NCBI GenBank assembly: GCA_030431945.1
Contig: JAUIIF010000082.1
Span: 1-11,275 of the forward strand
DNA length: 11,275 nucleotides
Reading direction: 5' to 3'
DNA from: Bacteroidia bacterium
Lineage (GTDB): Bacteria; Bacteroidota; Bacteroidia; Chitinophagales; Saprospiraceae
Shown: positions 1-8,200 of the stretch, piece after piece
Layout: each line of letters opens with the position of its first letter
Position numbering within the stretch: position 1 is the stretch's first letter
Translations under genes and position numbers: made by a program
The notes under the pieces: model-generated
What the model was told of the DNA's origin: nothing
Databases searched by the model: none
What the model saw: only the letters and a program-made list of their open reading frames with translations

Positions 1-115
1 GGCGCGGACGCAGGTGCAAAGATCTACCTGACCAGGCACCAGGGCAATGACGAATTAACGGATTTGCCTTCACTATCTTTCTCCGTCCGTAAACGTCACC
101 GTCCAACAGCCCAAC
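1..115. other. left edge, no supported gene
   Basis: The first 115 bases lead into the acyltransferase. Two forward frames close early, one at 29-31 (TGA) and one at 48-50 (TGA). Either could be the last codons of an upstream gene cut by the window edge, but too few residues are visible to recognise a family. The third frame stays open to 393 only by running deep into the acyltransferase gene, so I do not treat it as real. I see no convincing promoter or ribosome binding site. Confidence 0.3.
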
Positions 116-778
116 ATGCTCTCCTCCTTCACCTCCCGCGGTATTCCCTTTACCCTGCGCAAGATCGGCGACCGGCTCAGGACGCTGTTCCTGAGCCGGC
201 TCTACCACTGGCTGACCCCCGTGCAAGCCAGGGGGGTGCGGGTGACGGGGTGGTACAAGGTGCGGATGGACCGTCGATCCACCATTTACCTCACGGGCTG
301 TACGGTAGAAGGAAAAGCTTTCCTGCGGGCTTATACCTGGACGGCCGCAGATACGCCCGGCACCGTGACGGTAGGGAAGGGGAGTATCGTTAAAGCAGCC
401 GCCCTGGTTTCTGCCATCAACGGCCGGTGCTCGATCGGGGAGCGGTGTGCGGTCGGCAGTCGGGCCGAACTGCGGGCCGTTGGCGCCGACATAACAATCG
501 GTAACGATGTGCGCATTGCTGCCGAGGCCCTGTTGCTGACCAGGGACCACGTCTTCGCCAGACCGGACGTGCCGATCATGGACCAGGGGTTTACGCATGC
601 TCCCATCAGTATTGGCGATTTATCCTGGGTCGGCCGTCGTGCCATCATCCTGCCGGGCGTGACGCTGGGCCGCAACGTTATTGTTGCTGCCGGAGCGGTG
701 GTGACGAAAGACGTCCCGGATTACGCCATTGTGGGCGGGGTACCCGCCCGGCAAATCGGAGATGTCCGCGACGCATGA
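116..778 (+). CDS. hexapeptide-repeat (LbH) O-acyltransferase, WbbJ-like
   Basis: This 220-residue protein is a probable sugar O-acetyltransferase of the left-handed beta-helix family, which moves an acetyl group from acetyl-CoA to a sugar hydroxyl in the cytoplasm. Residues 1-60 form a basic, partly helical N-terminus. From about 85 to 210 there are hexapeptide-like turns such as VTVGKG, CSIGER, ITIGND and ISIGDL. The candidate catalytic histidine is H145 in the TRDHVF stretch, followed by the usual proline-rich loop ending in Q157. The family signature is clear at the C-terminus: WVGRRAIILPGVTLG (171-185), AAGAVVTKDVP (191-201) and IVGGVPARQI (205-214). The ATG at 116 is the only good start, because the same frame has stops at 56-58 and 29-31. 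Its end overlaps the next gene by four bases (ATGA), implying translational coupling. The family is clear; an acyl group other than acetyl and the exact acceptor cannot be read from sequence. Confidence 0.9.
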   Translation: MLSSFTSRGIPFTLRKIGDRLRTLFLSRLYHWLTPVQARGVRVTGWYKVRMDRRSTIYLTGCTVEGKAFLRAYTWTAADTPGTVTVGKGSIVKAAALVSAINGRCSIGERCAVGSRAELRAVGADITIGNDVRIAAEALLLTRDHVFARPDVPIMDQGFTHAPISIGDLSWVGRRAIILPGVTLGRNVIVAAGAVVTKDVPDYAIVGGVPARQIGDVRDA

Positions 779-1779
779 AGGAATTTGCTCCAACCATCAT
801 ACTGCTGAATTATAACGGCGCTGCCGATACCCTGGAATGCCTGGCAAGCCTCCAACAAGCAGCGTTGGGCACAGCCTCCGTGATCGTGGTGGAAAACGGA
901 AGTACCGATGATTCTATGGCGACGTTGCGCGGCTGGAACGCCGGGACCGGCTACTTTGCCTGCGTGGAGGAAGTGACGGCGGCACCTGAACCGGACTTTT
1001 CGGCCGCCGCGGTAGCGGCGGTGGGCCCGACCCTGTTGTGCAGCCCCACCAACCGTGGCTTCGCCGGGGGGAATAACCTGGCTACAAGGCTGGCCCTGGC
1101 CCGGGGCGGAACGGAAGTCTTGCTCCTGAATAATGATACGACCGTAGCCCCCGATTTTTTACGGCACTTGGCGAGGGCCAGGCAGCAGTATCCGCAGGCC
1201 GTGCTGATACCGCAAATACGGTACTTCTTCGAGCCGGACCTGATCTGGAATTGCGGGGGAGACCTGCGCTGGCCAGGACGAAAGCATTACCGTTTAGCTG
1301 GCGCCCCGGTCTCCGCCGTACCAGCAGTATTTACCCTGCAGGTCTCCTTTGTTACCGGCTGCGCGCTGCTTTACCGGCCCGGCACCACCGGCTTACTGAC
1401 GGAGCGCTTCTTTTTTGGTGAAGAAGATATGGAATTCAGTCTGCGGCTGCGGCATAAAGGCATCCCGGCTTATTGTGTGGTGCCGGCGATCGTCTACCAC
1501 AAAGTGGGCCGCTCACTGGAAGATAATGCCCGCAAGAGCGAAATTTTCACCCTCAAGCGGCTCGTCAACCTCCGGCAACAATTACCTCCCGTTACTTTTT
1601 GCTTTGCCCTGTTGTACTACCTGGCTAACTTATTCCGCCTGTTCATCCGGCAGTACGGCCTGCAGCCGGTTGCGGCCCTGCGGCTGACTTTTCGTACGGC
1701 ACACCAGGCCTTCGTTAGGGAGGAAGTCGGGAAAGACCTGTGTGTCGACTACGTACGGGGGGGCAACCCGGATTCCTAG
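775..1779 (+). CDS. family 2 glycosyltransferase (rhamnosyltransferase-like)
   Basis: This 334-residue GT-A fold glycosyltransferase probably adds one sugar from a nucleotide donor to a lipid-linked glycan at the inner face of the inner membrane. Family 2 hallmarks run in order: IILLNYNG (8-15), VVENGSTDD (38-46), NRGFAGGNN (93-101) and the metal-binding region LLNNDT (117-122), where N-N-D stands in for DXD. A later acidic motif GEEDMEF (215-221) fits the catalytic base region. A hydrophobic stretch at 274-290 is probably membrane-associated. The pattern NRGFAGGNN plus NND is typical of the WbbL/rhamnosyltransferase-like branch, but the donor sugar cannot be fixed. Translation starts in the ATGA overlap with the acyltransferase, so the two are likely co-translated. 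The gene is followed by a 274-base gap, unlike the tight packing on either side. Confidence 0.9.
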   Translation: MKEFAPTIILLNYNGAADTLECLASLQQAALGTASVIVVENGSTDDSMATLRGWNAGTGYFACVEEVTAAPEPDFSAAAVAAVGPTLLCSPTNRGFAGGNNLATRLALARGGTEVLLLNNDTTVAPDFLRHLARARQQYPQAVLIPQIRYFFEPDLIWNCGGDLRWPGRKHYRLAGAPVSAVPAVFTLQVSFVTGCALLYRPGTTGLLTERFFFGEEDMEFSLRLRHKGIPAYCVVPAIVYHKVGRSLEDNARKSEIFTLKRLVNLRQQLPPVTFCFALLYYLANLFRLFIRQYGLQPVAALRLTFRTAHQAFVREEVGKDLCVDYVRGGNPDS

Positions 1780-1816
1780 TGGCCTTTTCTGCTCACTTTC
1801 GTTTTTTGTCAGGTGT

Positions 1817-1929
1817 GTATAATAGTTGCACAACTAATACAAGGGGGCAAGCCCCGCTCGCTACGCAAGGCGGACTTGCGGCCATTAGCAAAGGCCTGAT
1901 TTCAGGACTGGCTGTGCATTTAGTTATAC
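1817..1929. repeat. 113-bp imperfect inverted repeat, attC-like
   Basis: The ends pair with each other. GTATAAT (1817-1823) faces GTTATAC (1923-1929) through six Watson-Crick pairs and one T-G wobble. A short unpaired spacer follows (three bases on the left, four on the right). Then TGCACA (1827-1832) pairs with TGTGCA (1913-1918), and pairing continues imperfectly through 1834-1836 and 1909-1911. Inside are three further hairpins: GGGG-CAAG-CCCC (1844-1855), CGCAAG-GCGGA-CTTGCG (1864-1880) and CCTGA-TT-TCAGG (1895-1906). The 7-bp outer box, unpaired spacer, inner box and variable tip is the layout of an integron attC site, with GTTATAC resembling the R' box where recombination occurs. Against this, the left box ends AAT rather than AAC, only one copy is visible and no integrase is seen. 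A non-autonomous repeat element or a structured RNA are alternatives. The inverted repeat itself is directly visible; its class is inference. Confidence 0.45.
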
Positions 1930-2053
1930 CCGCTTTTGTCAGCCATCATTCCTGCAATGTCTGCCGGATATACTACTTTGCCGCAAGTGCCGGGAATAGC
2001 ACCTCTGGTTGTTATTCCCAACCCATTAGTAAACCTTACCCCATTTTTAGAGC
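1930..2053 (+). other. possible displaced 5' end of the polymerase gene
   Basis: After the inverted repeat comes a stretch open in a different frame from the polymerase. It starts at an ATG at 1957, or TTG at 1936, and reads through residues such as LVVIPNPLVNLTPFLE up to the polymerase start. The polymerase frame itself is stopped by TAG at 2048-2050, just before its GTG at 2054. A one-base shift between 2051 and 2054 would fuse about 31-32 residues onto the polymerase and give a length nearer its family norm. This could be a real frameshift, a sequencing error, or a plain leader with chance coding potential. I see no recognisable promoter or ribosome binding site here. Confidence 0.3.
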
Positions 2054-3148
2054 GTGAGAGCCCTTCTGACCGCAAGTTTCTTTGGGATGGCCCTGGCCCA
2101 CCTGATCGATCTCTACGTATTTCGCTACGTCCTGATCATCGGGATTTTGGTGTTACTGCTGATCACGGGCCGGAAAATGTTTTTTACCAATCATTCCTGG
2201 TATAATCTTGGTGGAGTCTTAATCCTCCTGGCTTCGGCAGTCCCCAGCCTCATTTACGGAGACTGGCTGTCTTATGCCTACGTGGTTTTTGGGATACTGA
2301 ACTTTCTGCTTTACCCGATCTATGCTAAAGCGGAGCTTACGGAGGTGCACATCGGGATTATTTTTTTCGGGTTGCTGGTCACCCTCATTCCGCTGGGGCT
2401 CGGGAACCGCATTCAATCGGTGTACGGAAACCCGAACAACTACAGTGCCGTTGCTTTTTCCACCATGTACTTCGGGATGCTGCTTTTTCGTAACCGCATC
2501 TGGGGGCAGGTGGGGGTGGTGGCTTTATTCGGCGTGCTGATCTTTTTGGGCGCCAGCCGTTCCATGCTCGGCGCTTTACTGATCTTTGTTTTATTGTACT
2601 TTGGGCAACGGTGGTTGTTGCACACCATCTTCCGTAAGCTCACGATCCTGGCTTTCCTGATTGCGGCTTTCGGGTACTACTCGCTCATTACGAACGACCG
2701 GTTTAAGCTCATGGAGACGATTCAGGCCAATACCTACAGCGATAAAAAGGACCGTGGCCTGAGCCACCGGGATGAGCTTTTTAATTATTCGCTGGCCTTA
2801 GTGGAACAACAACCGGAAGGCGTCGGCCTGGGTATGTCCAAAGAAGCCCTGAAGAAGTACTACGGGGAGAAAATTTCTCCCCACAATACGTACCTGAAAA
2901 TTTTGGTGGAGGGCGGATGGCTGAGCCTGCTCGGGTTTCTGATTCTGGTGCTTGGCTTTTTGCTGACCAGTAACTCGCCCTTGGCGACTTCCTTTCTGTT
3001 CGCCATGTTGATTCGGGGGTTCTTTGAGTCGGCCACTCCTTTTTCGATTAGTCTGGTGTCCGGGATGTTGGTGATACCGATGTTTTTGAACGAGCAATCC
3101 ATCAGCGTTGCCCATCGATTCATCTGGAAAAAGTCATATGGAACCTAA
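2054..3148 (+). CDS. O-antigen polymerase/ligase family membrane protein (Wzy/WaaL-like)
   Basis: This 364-residue, very hydrophobic integral membrane protein has roughly ten membrane segments. It resembles O-antigen ligase/polymerase proteins (Wzy_C-type), which join lipid-linked glycan repeat units, or transfer the finished chain, at the periplasmic side of the inner membrane. Family-like marks are GNPNNY (125-130), ASRSMLGALL (167-176) and a large polar loop at about 213-280 between membrane segments. The loop contains SHRDE (237-241), GVGLG (266-270) and PHNTYL (276-281); the histidine-asparagine pair before the next helix is typical of this family. The start is uncertain: GTG at 2054 follows an in-frame stop at 2048-2050, and the next start is ATG at 2087. 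The protein is a little short for the family, and the gene may have lost its true 5' end to a frameshift. It overlaps the sulfotransferase by 11 bases. Polymerase and ligase activities cannot be told apart here. Confidence 0.82.
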   Translation: MRALLTASFFGMALAHLIDLYVFRYVLIIGILVLLLITGRKMFFTNHSWYNLGGVLILLASAVPSLIYGDWLSYAYVVFGILNFLLYPIYAKAELTEVHIGIIFFGLLVTLIPLGLGNRIQSVYGNPNNYSAVAFSTMYFGMLLFRNRIWGQVGVVALFGVLIFLGASRSMLGALLIFVLLYFGQRWLLHTIFRKLTILAFLIAAFGYYSLITNDRFKLMETIQANTYSDKKDRGLSHRDELFNYSLALVEQQPEGVGLGMSKEALKKYYGEKISPHNTYLKILVEGGWLSLLGFLILVLGFLLTSNSPLATSFLFAMLIRGFFESATPFSISLVSGMLVIPMFLNEQSISVAHRFIWKKSYGT

Positions 3149-3983
3149 AGCATACGCCCACATTCTGCGGAATAAACTTCTCTTCAACTGGGTGCCGGCT
3201 GTTCGTCCGCTGGTGTACCGTTTTTATCCGGCAGCGGAGGCACCGGTATTCGTGCTGGGCAATCAGAAGTCGGGGACTTCGGCCATTGCCGCGCTGTTGG
3301 CGCGGGCGGCCGGGCTATCGTATGACATTGATCTGGGCGGCCTCCGCCTGCCCGAGTACGAGGCCATTTACGCGGATCGCCGCCAACTGCCCACCTTGCT
3401 GAAGAAGCGGGCCGGGGTAGAATTCAGCAAGGGGTTGGTAAAGGAGCCGAACCTGACGTTTTTGCTGCCCGAACTGCTGCGCCTGCACCCGCGTTCGCGC
3501 TTCGTTTTTGTTGTCCGGGATCCGCGCGCCAACATCCGCAGTATTCTGAACCGGCTGCAAGTTCCCGGAGACCTGGCCACGCTGCCCCCTGAAGACTACC
3601 CGGAGATTTCGCCGATGTGGCGGGCCATACTGTTTAACCACTGGGTAGGTGACGCCTCCCGCCAGCTGAACTACGTTGCCCGTTCCGCCGAACGGTGGCA
3701 ACAGGCCCTGAACGTTTACCAGGAACAGGCCGGCCGCGTTGCGCTCATCCGCTACGAAGATTTTCGCGTAGCTAAGCAGGAAGCCATCAGGGAACTGGCC
3801 CGGCGGATTGATTTGCCGGCCCCGCACGACATCAGTCGGTGGGTCGACGTACAATTCCAGCCCGCCGGCCGGCCGGTGGCGGATTACCACGATTTTTTCG
3901 GCGCCGCTAACCTGTCTTTTATCGAGCAGGAATGTGCGGCGGGAATGCGCCAACTGAATTACCCTCTGACCAACCAATTATGA
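3138..3983 (+). CDS. PAPS-dependent sulfotransferase family protein
   Basis: This 281-residue protein probably transfers sulfate from PAPS to a hydroxyl group, most likely on the glycan made by the neighbouring genes. The 5'-phosphosulfate loop is visible as VLGNQKSGTSA (39-49), a P-loop-like turn after the first strand. The 3'-phosphate site is FVFVVRDPRANIRSIL (122-137), with R127 and S135 in the usual positions. ALIRYEDF (202-209) is the third family mark. I choose ATG 3138 because the family's N-terminal region begins soon after it; the in-frame TTG at 3108 would add ten unremarkable residues deep inside the polymerase gene. It overlaps the polymerase by 11 bases and shares ATGA with the next gene, so it sits firmly in the glycan operon. 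There is no signal peptide, consistent with cytoplasmic use of PAPS. A protein or small-molecule acceptor cannot be excluded. Confidence 0.85.
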   Translation: MEPKAYAHILRNKLLFNWVPAVRPLVYRFYPAAEAPVFVLGNQKSGTSAIAALLARAAGLSYDIDLGGLRLPEYEAIYADRRQLPTLLKKRAGVEFSKGLVKEPNLTFLLPELLRLHPRSRFVFVVRDPRANIRSILNRLQVPGDLATLPPEDYPEISPMWRAILFNHWVGDASRQLNYVARSAERWQQALNVYQEQAGRVALIRYEDFRVAKQEAIRELARRIDLPAPHDISRWVDVQFQPAGRPVADYHDFFGAANLSFIEQECAAGMRQLNYPLTNQL

Positions 3984-5056
3984 GAAGCCCCGTAGTGCTT
4001 ATTTCTATTTTCCGGGAAAGCCTGATCGGCGGCGTTGCCGTCCACAGTTCGAATTTGTACGAACGCCTGCGCGAAAATGGCTTGCCGGTGGAGCGAATTG
4101 ACTTCGCCTTTGTGTTTCGCCGCCCGCTATTTTTGCGGCGCTTCTGGATTGTTTTCAAAGTCGGCTACCGCCTCCTGAAACTACGGCTGACGGGTGCCCG
4201 GATTTTTCACTTTCACGCCAGCAACCGGGCGCTGATGTTTTACCTCTACGCACCGCTGCTCAAACTACTCGGCGCCCGGATCCTTTTATCCCTTCACTCT
4301 GGTGTCGGTTACGACAAATGGCTAACGAGAAATCCGCGCTACCACACGATCAATAAGGTGATGTTGCGCTTGCTGGACCAACTGATTTTCATGAACCCGG
4401 AGGAGAGCGAACGTATCCGGAAGCGCTATCCTTTTTTAGCGGAACGCATCAAAACCGTAAACCCTTTCATTGCTCCGCCGGATGCAGCTGTACCGCCCAT
4501 CGACCTTGCCCCGGCGGCTACTTTCAGAATGGCGACCATCGGGGTCTGGGAGCAACGGTACAACGTTGAAGAGGCCGTCCGTGCGGCCGTGAAGTTTCAA
4601 CGCGAGCTGGCCGTACCGGTTTCTCTCACGGTGTTACAATCCACTATTCGCGAGCAACCGGACTACCGCAAGCGCATTGAAGCGGAAATTGAAGCCGCCC
4701 GGGCAACGATTACGGTGGAAGTGCTGGAAGACCGTAATGATATCCTGAGCATTCTGGCCCGCCACGACGTTTTCATCCGGCCATCTTTGCTGGATAGTTA
4801 TGGCCTGTGCGTAGCGGAGAGCCTCCTGGTAGGTACCCCGGCCATCGCGACTAATGTTTGCCGCCGTTGTAGTACGGCTTTATTGTATCCGCAGGGAGAT
4901 ATGGAGGTCCTGCATCAGCACCTGCAGCGGGTGTGGGACCAACGGGAGGAACCCCGGCAACGACTGCTTGCAGCCACGGAAGACAGTTTTTACGGTTACT
5001 TACAGGTCTACAACAGTTTTGGTCTAAGCACTGATAACCAGCTGCAGGAGGTCTGA
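3980..5056 (+). CDS. family 4 glycosyltransferase
   Basis: This 358-residue GT-B fold glycosyltransferase likely adds a sugar with retention of configuration during repeat-unit assembly. The N-terminal half shows a GGVAVHSSNLYERL region (17-30) typical of the glycine-rich acceptor side, and the strand-loop ILLSLHSGVG (101-110). The linker NPFIAPP (161-167) leads into the donor-binding half, which carries VFIRPSLLDSYGLCVAESLLVGTP (264-287), the family 4 signature. The usual E-X7-E pair is here D272-X7-E280, with aspartate in the first position. Starting at ATG 3980 gives an ATGA overlap with the sulfotransferase and leaves the MRSPVVLISIF strand at the N-terminus; the ATG at 3932 would add 16 residues inside the sulfotransferase gene. 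It is the last gene of this tightly packed run, and no hairpin terminator follows. Donor and acceptor are unknown. Confidence 0.9.
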   Translation: MRSPVVLISIFRESLIGGVAVHSSNLYERLRENGLPVERIDFAFVFRRPLFLRRFWIVFKVGYRLLKLRLTGARIFHFHASNRALMFYLYAPLLKLLGARILLSLHSGVGYDKWLTRNPRYHTINKVMLRLLDQLIFMNPEESERIRKRYPFLAERIKTVNPFIAPPDAAVPPIDLAPAATFRMATIGVWEQRYNVEEAVRAAVKFQRELAVPVSLTVLQSTIREQPDYRKRIEAEIEAARATITVEVLEDRNDILSILARHDVFIRPSLLDSYGLCVAESLLVGTPAIATNVCRRCSTALLYPQGDMEVLHQHLQRVWDQREEPRQRLLAATEDSFYGYLQVYNSFGLSTDNQLQEV

Positions 5057-5197
5057 TGTTCAGTCGTTTAGATAATTAAAAATAAATAAAAAAAAAGCGA
5101 ACAAAGCGAATCCGGTTGGGCGTACTACCTCGTAGTTAGGAAAGCTGCCGTGGTTTTCACGGTGATGATGAATCCCTTAACTATAATCTACGCCCAC
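5057..5197. promoter_or_regulatory. AT-rich spacer with two small hairpins upstream of the beta-helix gene
   Basis: This 141-base spacer separates the glycan operon from the secreted protein gene and should carry the latter's promoter. It contains an AT-rich block (5073-5096) with a nine-A run at 5088-5096, which could act as an upstream promoter element. Two perfect small hairpins follow: ACTAC-CTC-GTAGT (5124-5136) and CCGTG-GTTTT-CACGG (5148-5162). A TATAAT lies at 5182-5187, only 10 bases before the chosen ATG. I could not find a convincing Bacteroidota -33/-7 pair (TTG with TAnnTTTG), so the promoter is inferred from the gap rather than seen. Confidence 0.35.
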
Positions 5198-5272
5198 ATG
5201 CAAAACCTTTACCTCCGGAGACTTATCATGACTGCCGTATTCGGCCTCTTGTCTCTCCCCCTCCTCTTTGCT
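5198..5272 (+). other. Sec signal peptide of the beta-helix protein
   Basis: The first 25 codons encode a positively charged start (two arginines at residues 7-8), a hydrophobic core (TAVFGLLSLPLLF) and a small residue before the likely cleavage point, after which the mature strand TIVVTS begins. This supports export and fixes the likely start at 5198. The exact cleavage site is an estimate. Confidence 0.75.
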
Positions 5273-8200
5273 GCCACCATTGTGGTTACTTCCACAGCCG
5301 ATTCCGGCGAAGGCTCCCTGCGGGAAGCCGTGCAGAACGCAGCCCCTGGCGATGAAATCCGTTTCAGCTCTAAGATCCTGCGCCAGTCCATCGTTCTTAA
5401 TTCCGAAATTGTTATCGATAAAATGCTCCGCATCCGTGGCAACGGTATGGGGAATACCGTTATTGATGGCGGCGGTGTCACCCGTATTTTTCGGGTAGAC
5501 AGCGAGCAGGAAGTCTACATCGGTATCCTGACCCTGACCAATGGCGCCGCTGCTGATCGCGGCGGGGCGATCCAAAACCTGACCGGTACACTCCGCCTTG
5601 ACGGAATGGAAATCCTCAACTCCACGGCTGCCGGTGATGCCGCCGATATGGGCGGCGGTGCCGTGCATAATGCGGGTTCCCTGCAGGTGACGCGCGTCAC
5701 CTTTATGAATAACTCGGCCTCCGGTGCTTCCGGCAGTGGCGGGGCTATCCTGAATACGGCGGGTGGATTTTCGATTACCCGGGGCAATTTCGTCGGCAAC
5801 TCTGCGAGTCGTGCCGGCGGTGCCATCGAAGACGTATCGGGCAGCGGACTCTCCCGCCTGAACCTGACGACCATGACCGGTAACAGTACCGGCAGCGCCC
5901 CGGGCAACGGTGGCGGTCTCCACATTACCGGCGGCTCCAGCCTCCTGGTCAGTGGCGGTACCTACACCGATAACACCGCCGCCCGGGAGGGTGGTGCCCT
6001 CTGGAACGGCAGTGGGACCATGACGATTCGTGGTGCTACCATCAGTAACAACGTCGCTTCCGGTGATGCTGCCGATGATGGCGGTGGCGGGGTCTTCAAC
6101 AACGGTGGTACCCTGCGTATCAATGCCGGGACGGTCATCAGCAATAACCGGGCCGACGGGATGGCCGGTTCCGGTGGTGGTGTATTCAACGCTACTGGCG
6201 GTACCCTGCAAATTGTCGGTGCGGAGATCAGTGGTAATACCGCTAACCGCGCTGGTGGTGGCATCGAAGATGCTTCCGGTAGTGCCTCGCTCTTCACGAT
6301 TGCGAATAGTATGATCGATGACAACGTCGTCATGGACGCCCCGGGTAACGGAGGTGGTATCCACATTGGTTCGGATGGCAGCCTCTTCATTTCCGGTGGT
6401 TCCGTCAGCGGCAACCAGGCCGGTGCCGAAGGCGGCGGTATCTGGAACAACTCCGGTACCCTCGTTGTATCCGAAACCACCATCAGCGGGAATACCGCTG
6501 CCGGTGATGCGGCCAACCAGGGGGGCGGTGGCCTCTACCAGAATGAAGGCAGTGGCTCCATCGTCATTAAAGGTGCCGTTATTTCGGACAACGTTGCTAC
6601 CGGAGCTTCCGGCAGCGGCGGTGGTATTCTCATCGACGCCGGCGGTACCCTGACCATCAATGACGCCCTCGTTTCCGGTAATACGGCCAACCGTGCCGGC
6701 GGTGGTATCGAAGATGCTTCCGGTGGGGAGACGATGATGACCATCACCAACTCGAAAATCGACAGCAACATCGTTAATAACGCTCCCGGTAACGGAGGTG
6801 GTATTCACGTAGGCGGAGCGGGTAACGTCAGCTTCCGCGGCGGCACCGTAAACGGTAACCAGGCCGGCGCCGAAGGCGGCGGCATCTGGATCGCTACCGG
6901 TACCCTGACCGTGGGGCAGAATACCGTAATTGACGGCAACACGGCTGCCGGCGACGACCCCGACCAGGGTGGCGGCGGCCTCTACAATAATGGCGGTGGT
7001 ACCATCAACGTCCTCAATGGGGTTGTTATCTCCAACAACCGCGCCACCGGAGCTTCCGGCAGCGGAGGTGGTATCCTGAACAATACCGGAGCGACCCTGA
7101 AGGTAGACGGTGCAATCATCAGCGGCAACACGGCCAACCGTGCCGGTGGCGGTATCGAAGACGTCTCCGGAGACGAATCCAGCGTAACGATCCTGAAAAC
7201 CGATATCCTGAACAATACCGTCGGCACCGCGCCCGGTAACGGCGGTGGCATCCACATCAGCGGCAACGGTGACATGCTGATCGTCAACGGCAGGGTTAAT
7301 GGAAATACCGCCGGCCGTGAAGGTGGCGGACTCTGGAATAACGCCGGGACGATGAAAGTGATTGGTACGGAAATCGACGGCAATACGGCCCTTGGTGACG
7401 GTGCAGACGACGGCGGTGCCGGTGTCTTCAATAACGGCGGTACCATGAACCTGCTCGGAGTGAAGATCACGAACAATGTCGCCAGCGGAACTTCCGCCTC
7501 CGGTGGAGGCCTGCTCACTACGGGCGGTACCGTCACGGTGATCGGTTCAACCTTCTCCGGTAATACGGCCAATCGTGCCGGTGGCGCCGTTGAACAAATC
7601 GACGGTCTCTACTCTTCCACGAATAACGTATACACCAACAATACCGTTGGTGCTGCCCCCGGTAACGGTGGTGCCTTCCACGTAACCGGCCGCAGCAGTA
7701 CGGTAATTTTCCAGGGCGGTGAAGTGTCCGGAAATACCGCAGGCAACGAAGGCGGTGGCCTTTGGAATCAGGCCGGCACCGCTATGACCGTGCGCAACGT
7801 AGCCATTATGAATAACGTAGTGGTAGGTGTCTTGCCCGGCGACGCCGGCGGCGGCATCTTCAACAATGGCGGTATGCTCGACATTACGGGCTCTACCATT
7901 GCCGGTAACACCGTAACGGCCGTCGCTACCCTCGGTGGTGGTATCTTCAATAAGCTCGGTGGCGACCTTACCCTGACGAATTCTACCGTCTCCGGTAACA
8001 GCACCGGCGGTGCCGGTGGCGGTATCGCCAGCGAAGGCACCATCTCCGTAACGAACGCCACCATCGCCTTCAACGACGCCCTGACCGGCGGCGGATTCAT
8101 TCAGCTGGACGGTACCCTCGAAATCTCCGGTTCCATCATCGCCGAAAATGAAGCGACCGGTGGTGTCTGGACCGACTTCAGCGCCGACATCAACGCCGTA

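Noticed and set aside
64..393. A forward open frame overlapping the acyltransferase.
   Set aside because: Its product is rich in Arg, His and Pro as expected of an out-of-frame reading, while the overlapping 116-778 frame has full acyltransferase motifs.
1818..1823. TATAAT as a -10 promoter box before the polymerase.
   Set aside because: It is part of the outer arm of the inverted repeat, lacks a properly spaced -35 or -33 element, and Bacteroidota promoters use a different -7 consensus.
5177..7255. A 692-codon open frame on the minus strand across the beta-helix repeats.
   Set aside because: It lies opposite a gene with a clear signal peptide, domain order and sorting domain. Long antisense openness is expected from its repetitive, GC-rich, glycine/asparagine-heavy codons, and its own product shows no recognisable domain.
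5633..7837. Tandem repeats considered as a CRISPR or non-coding satellite.
   Set aside because: The period is about 440 bases, always a multiple of three, and the units are coils in one long coding frame.
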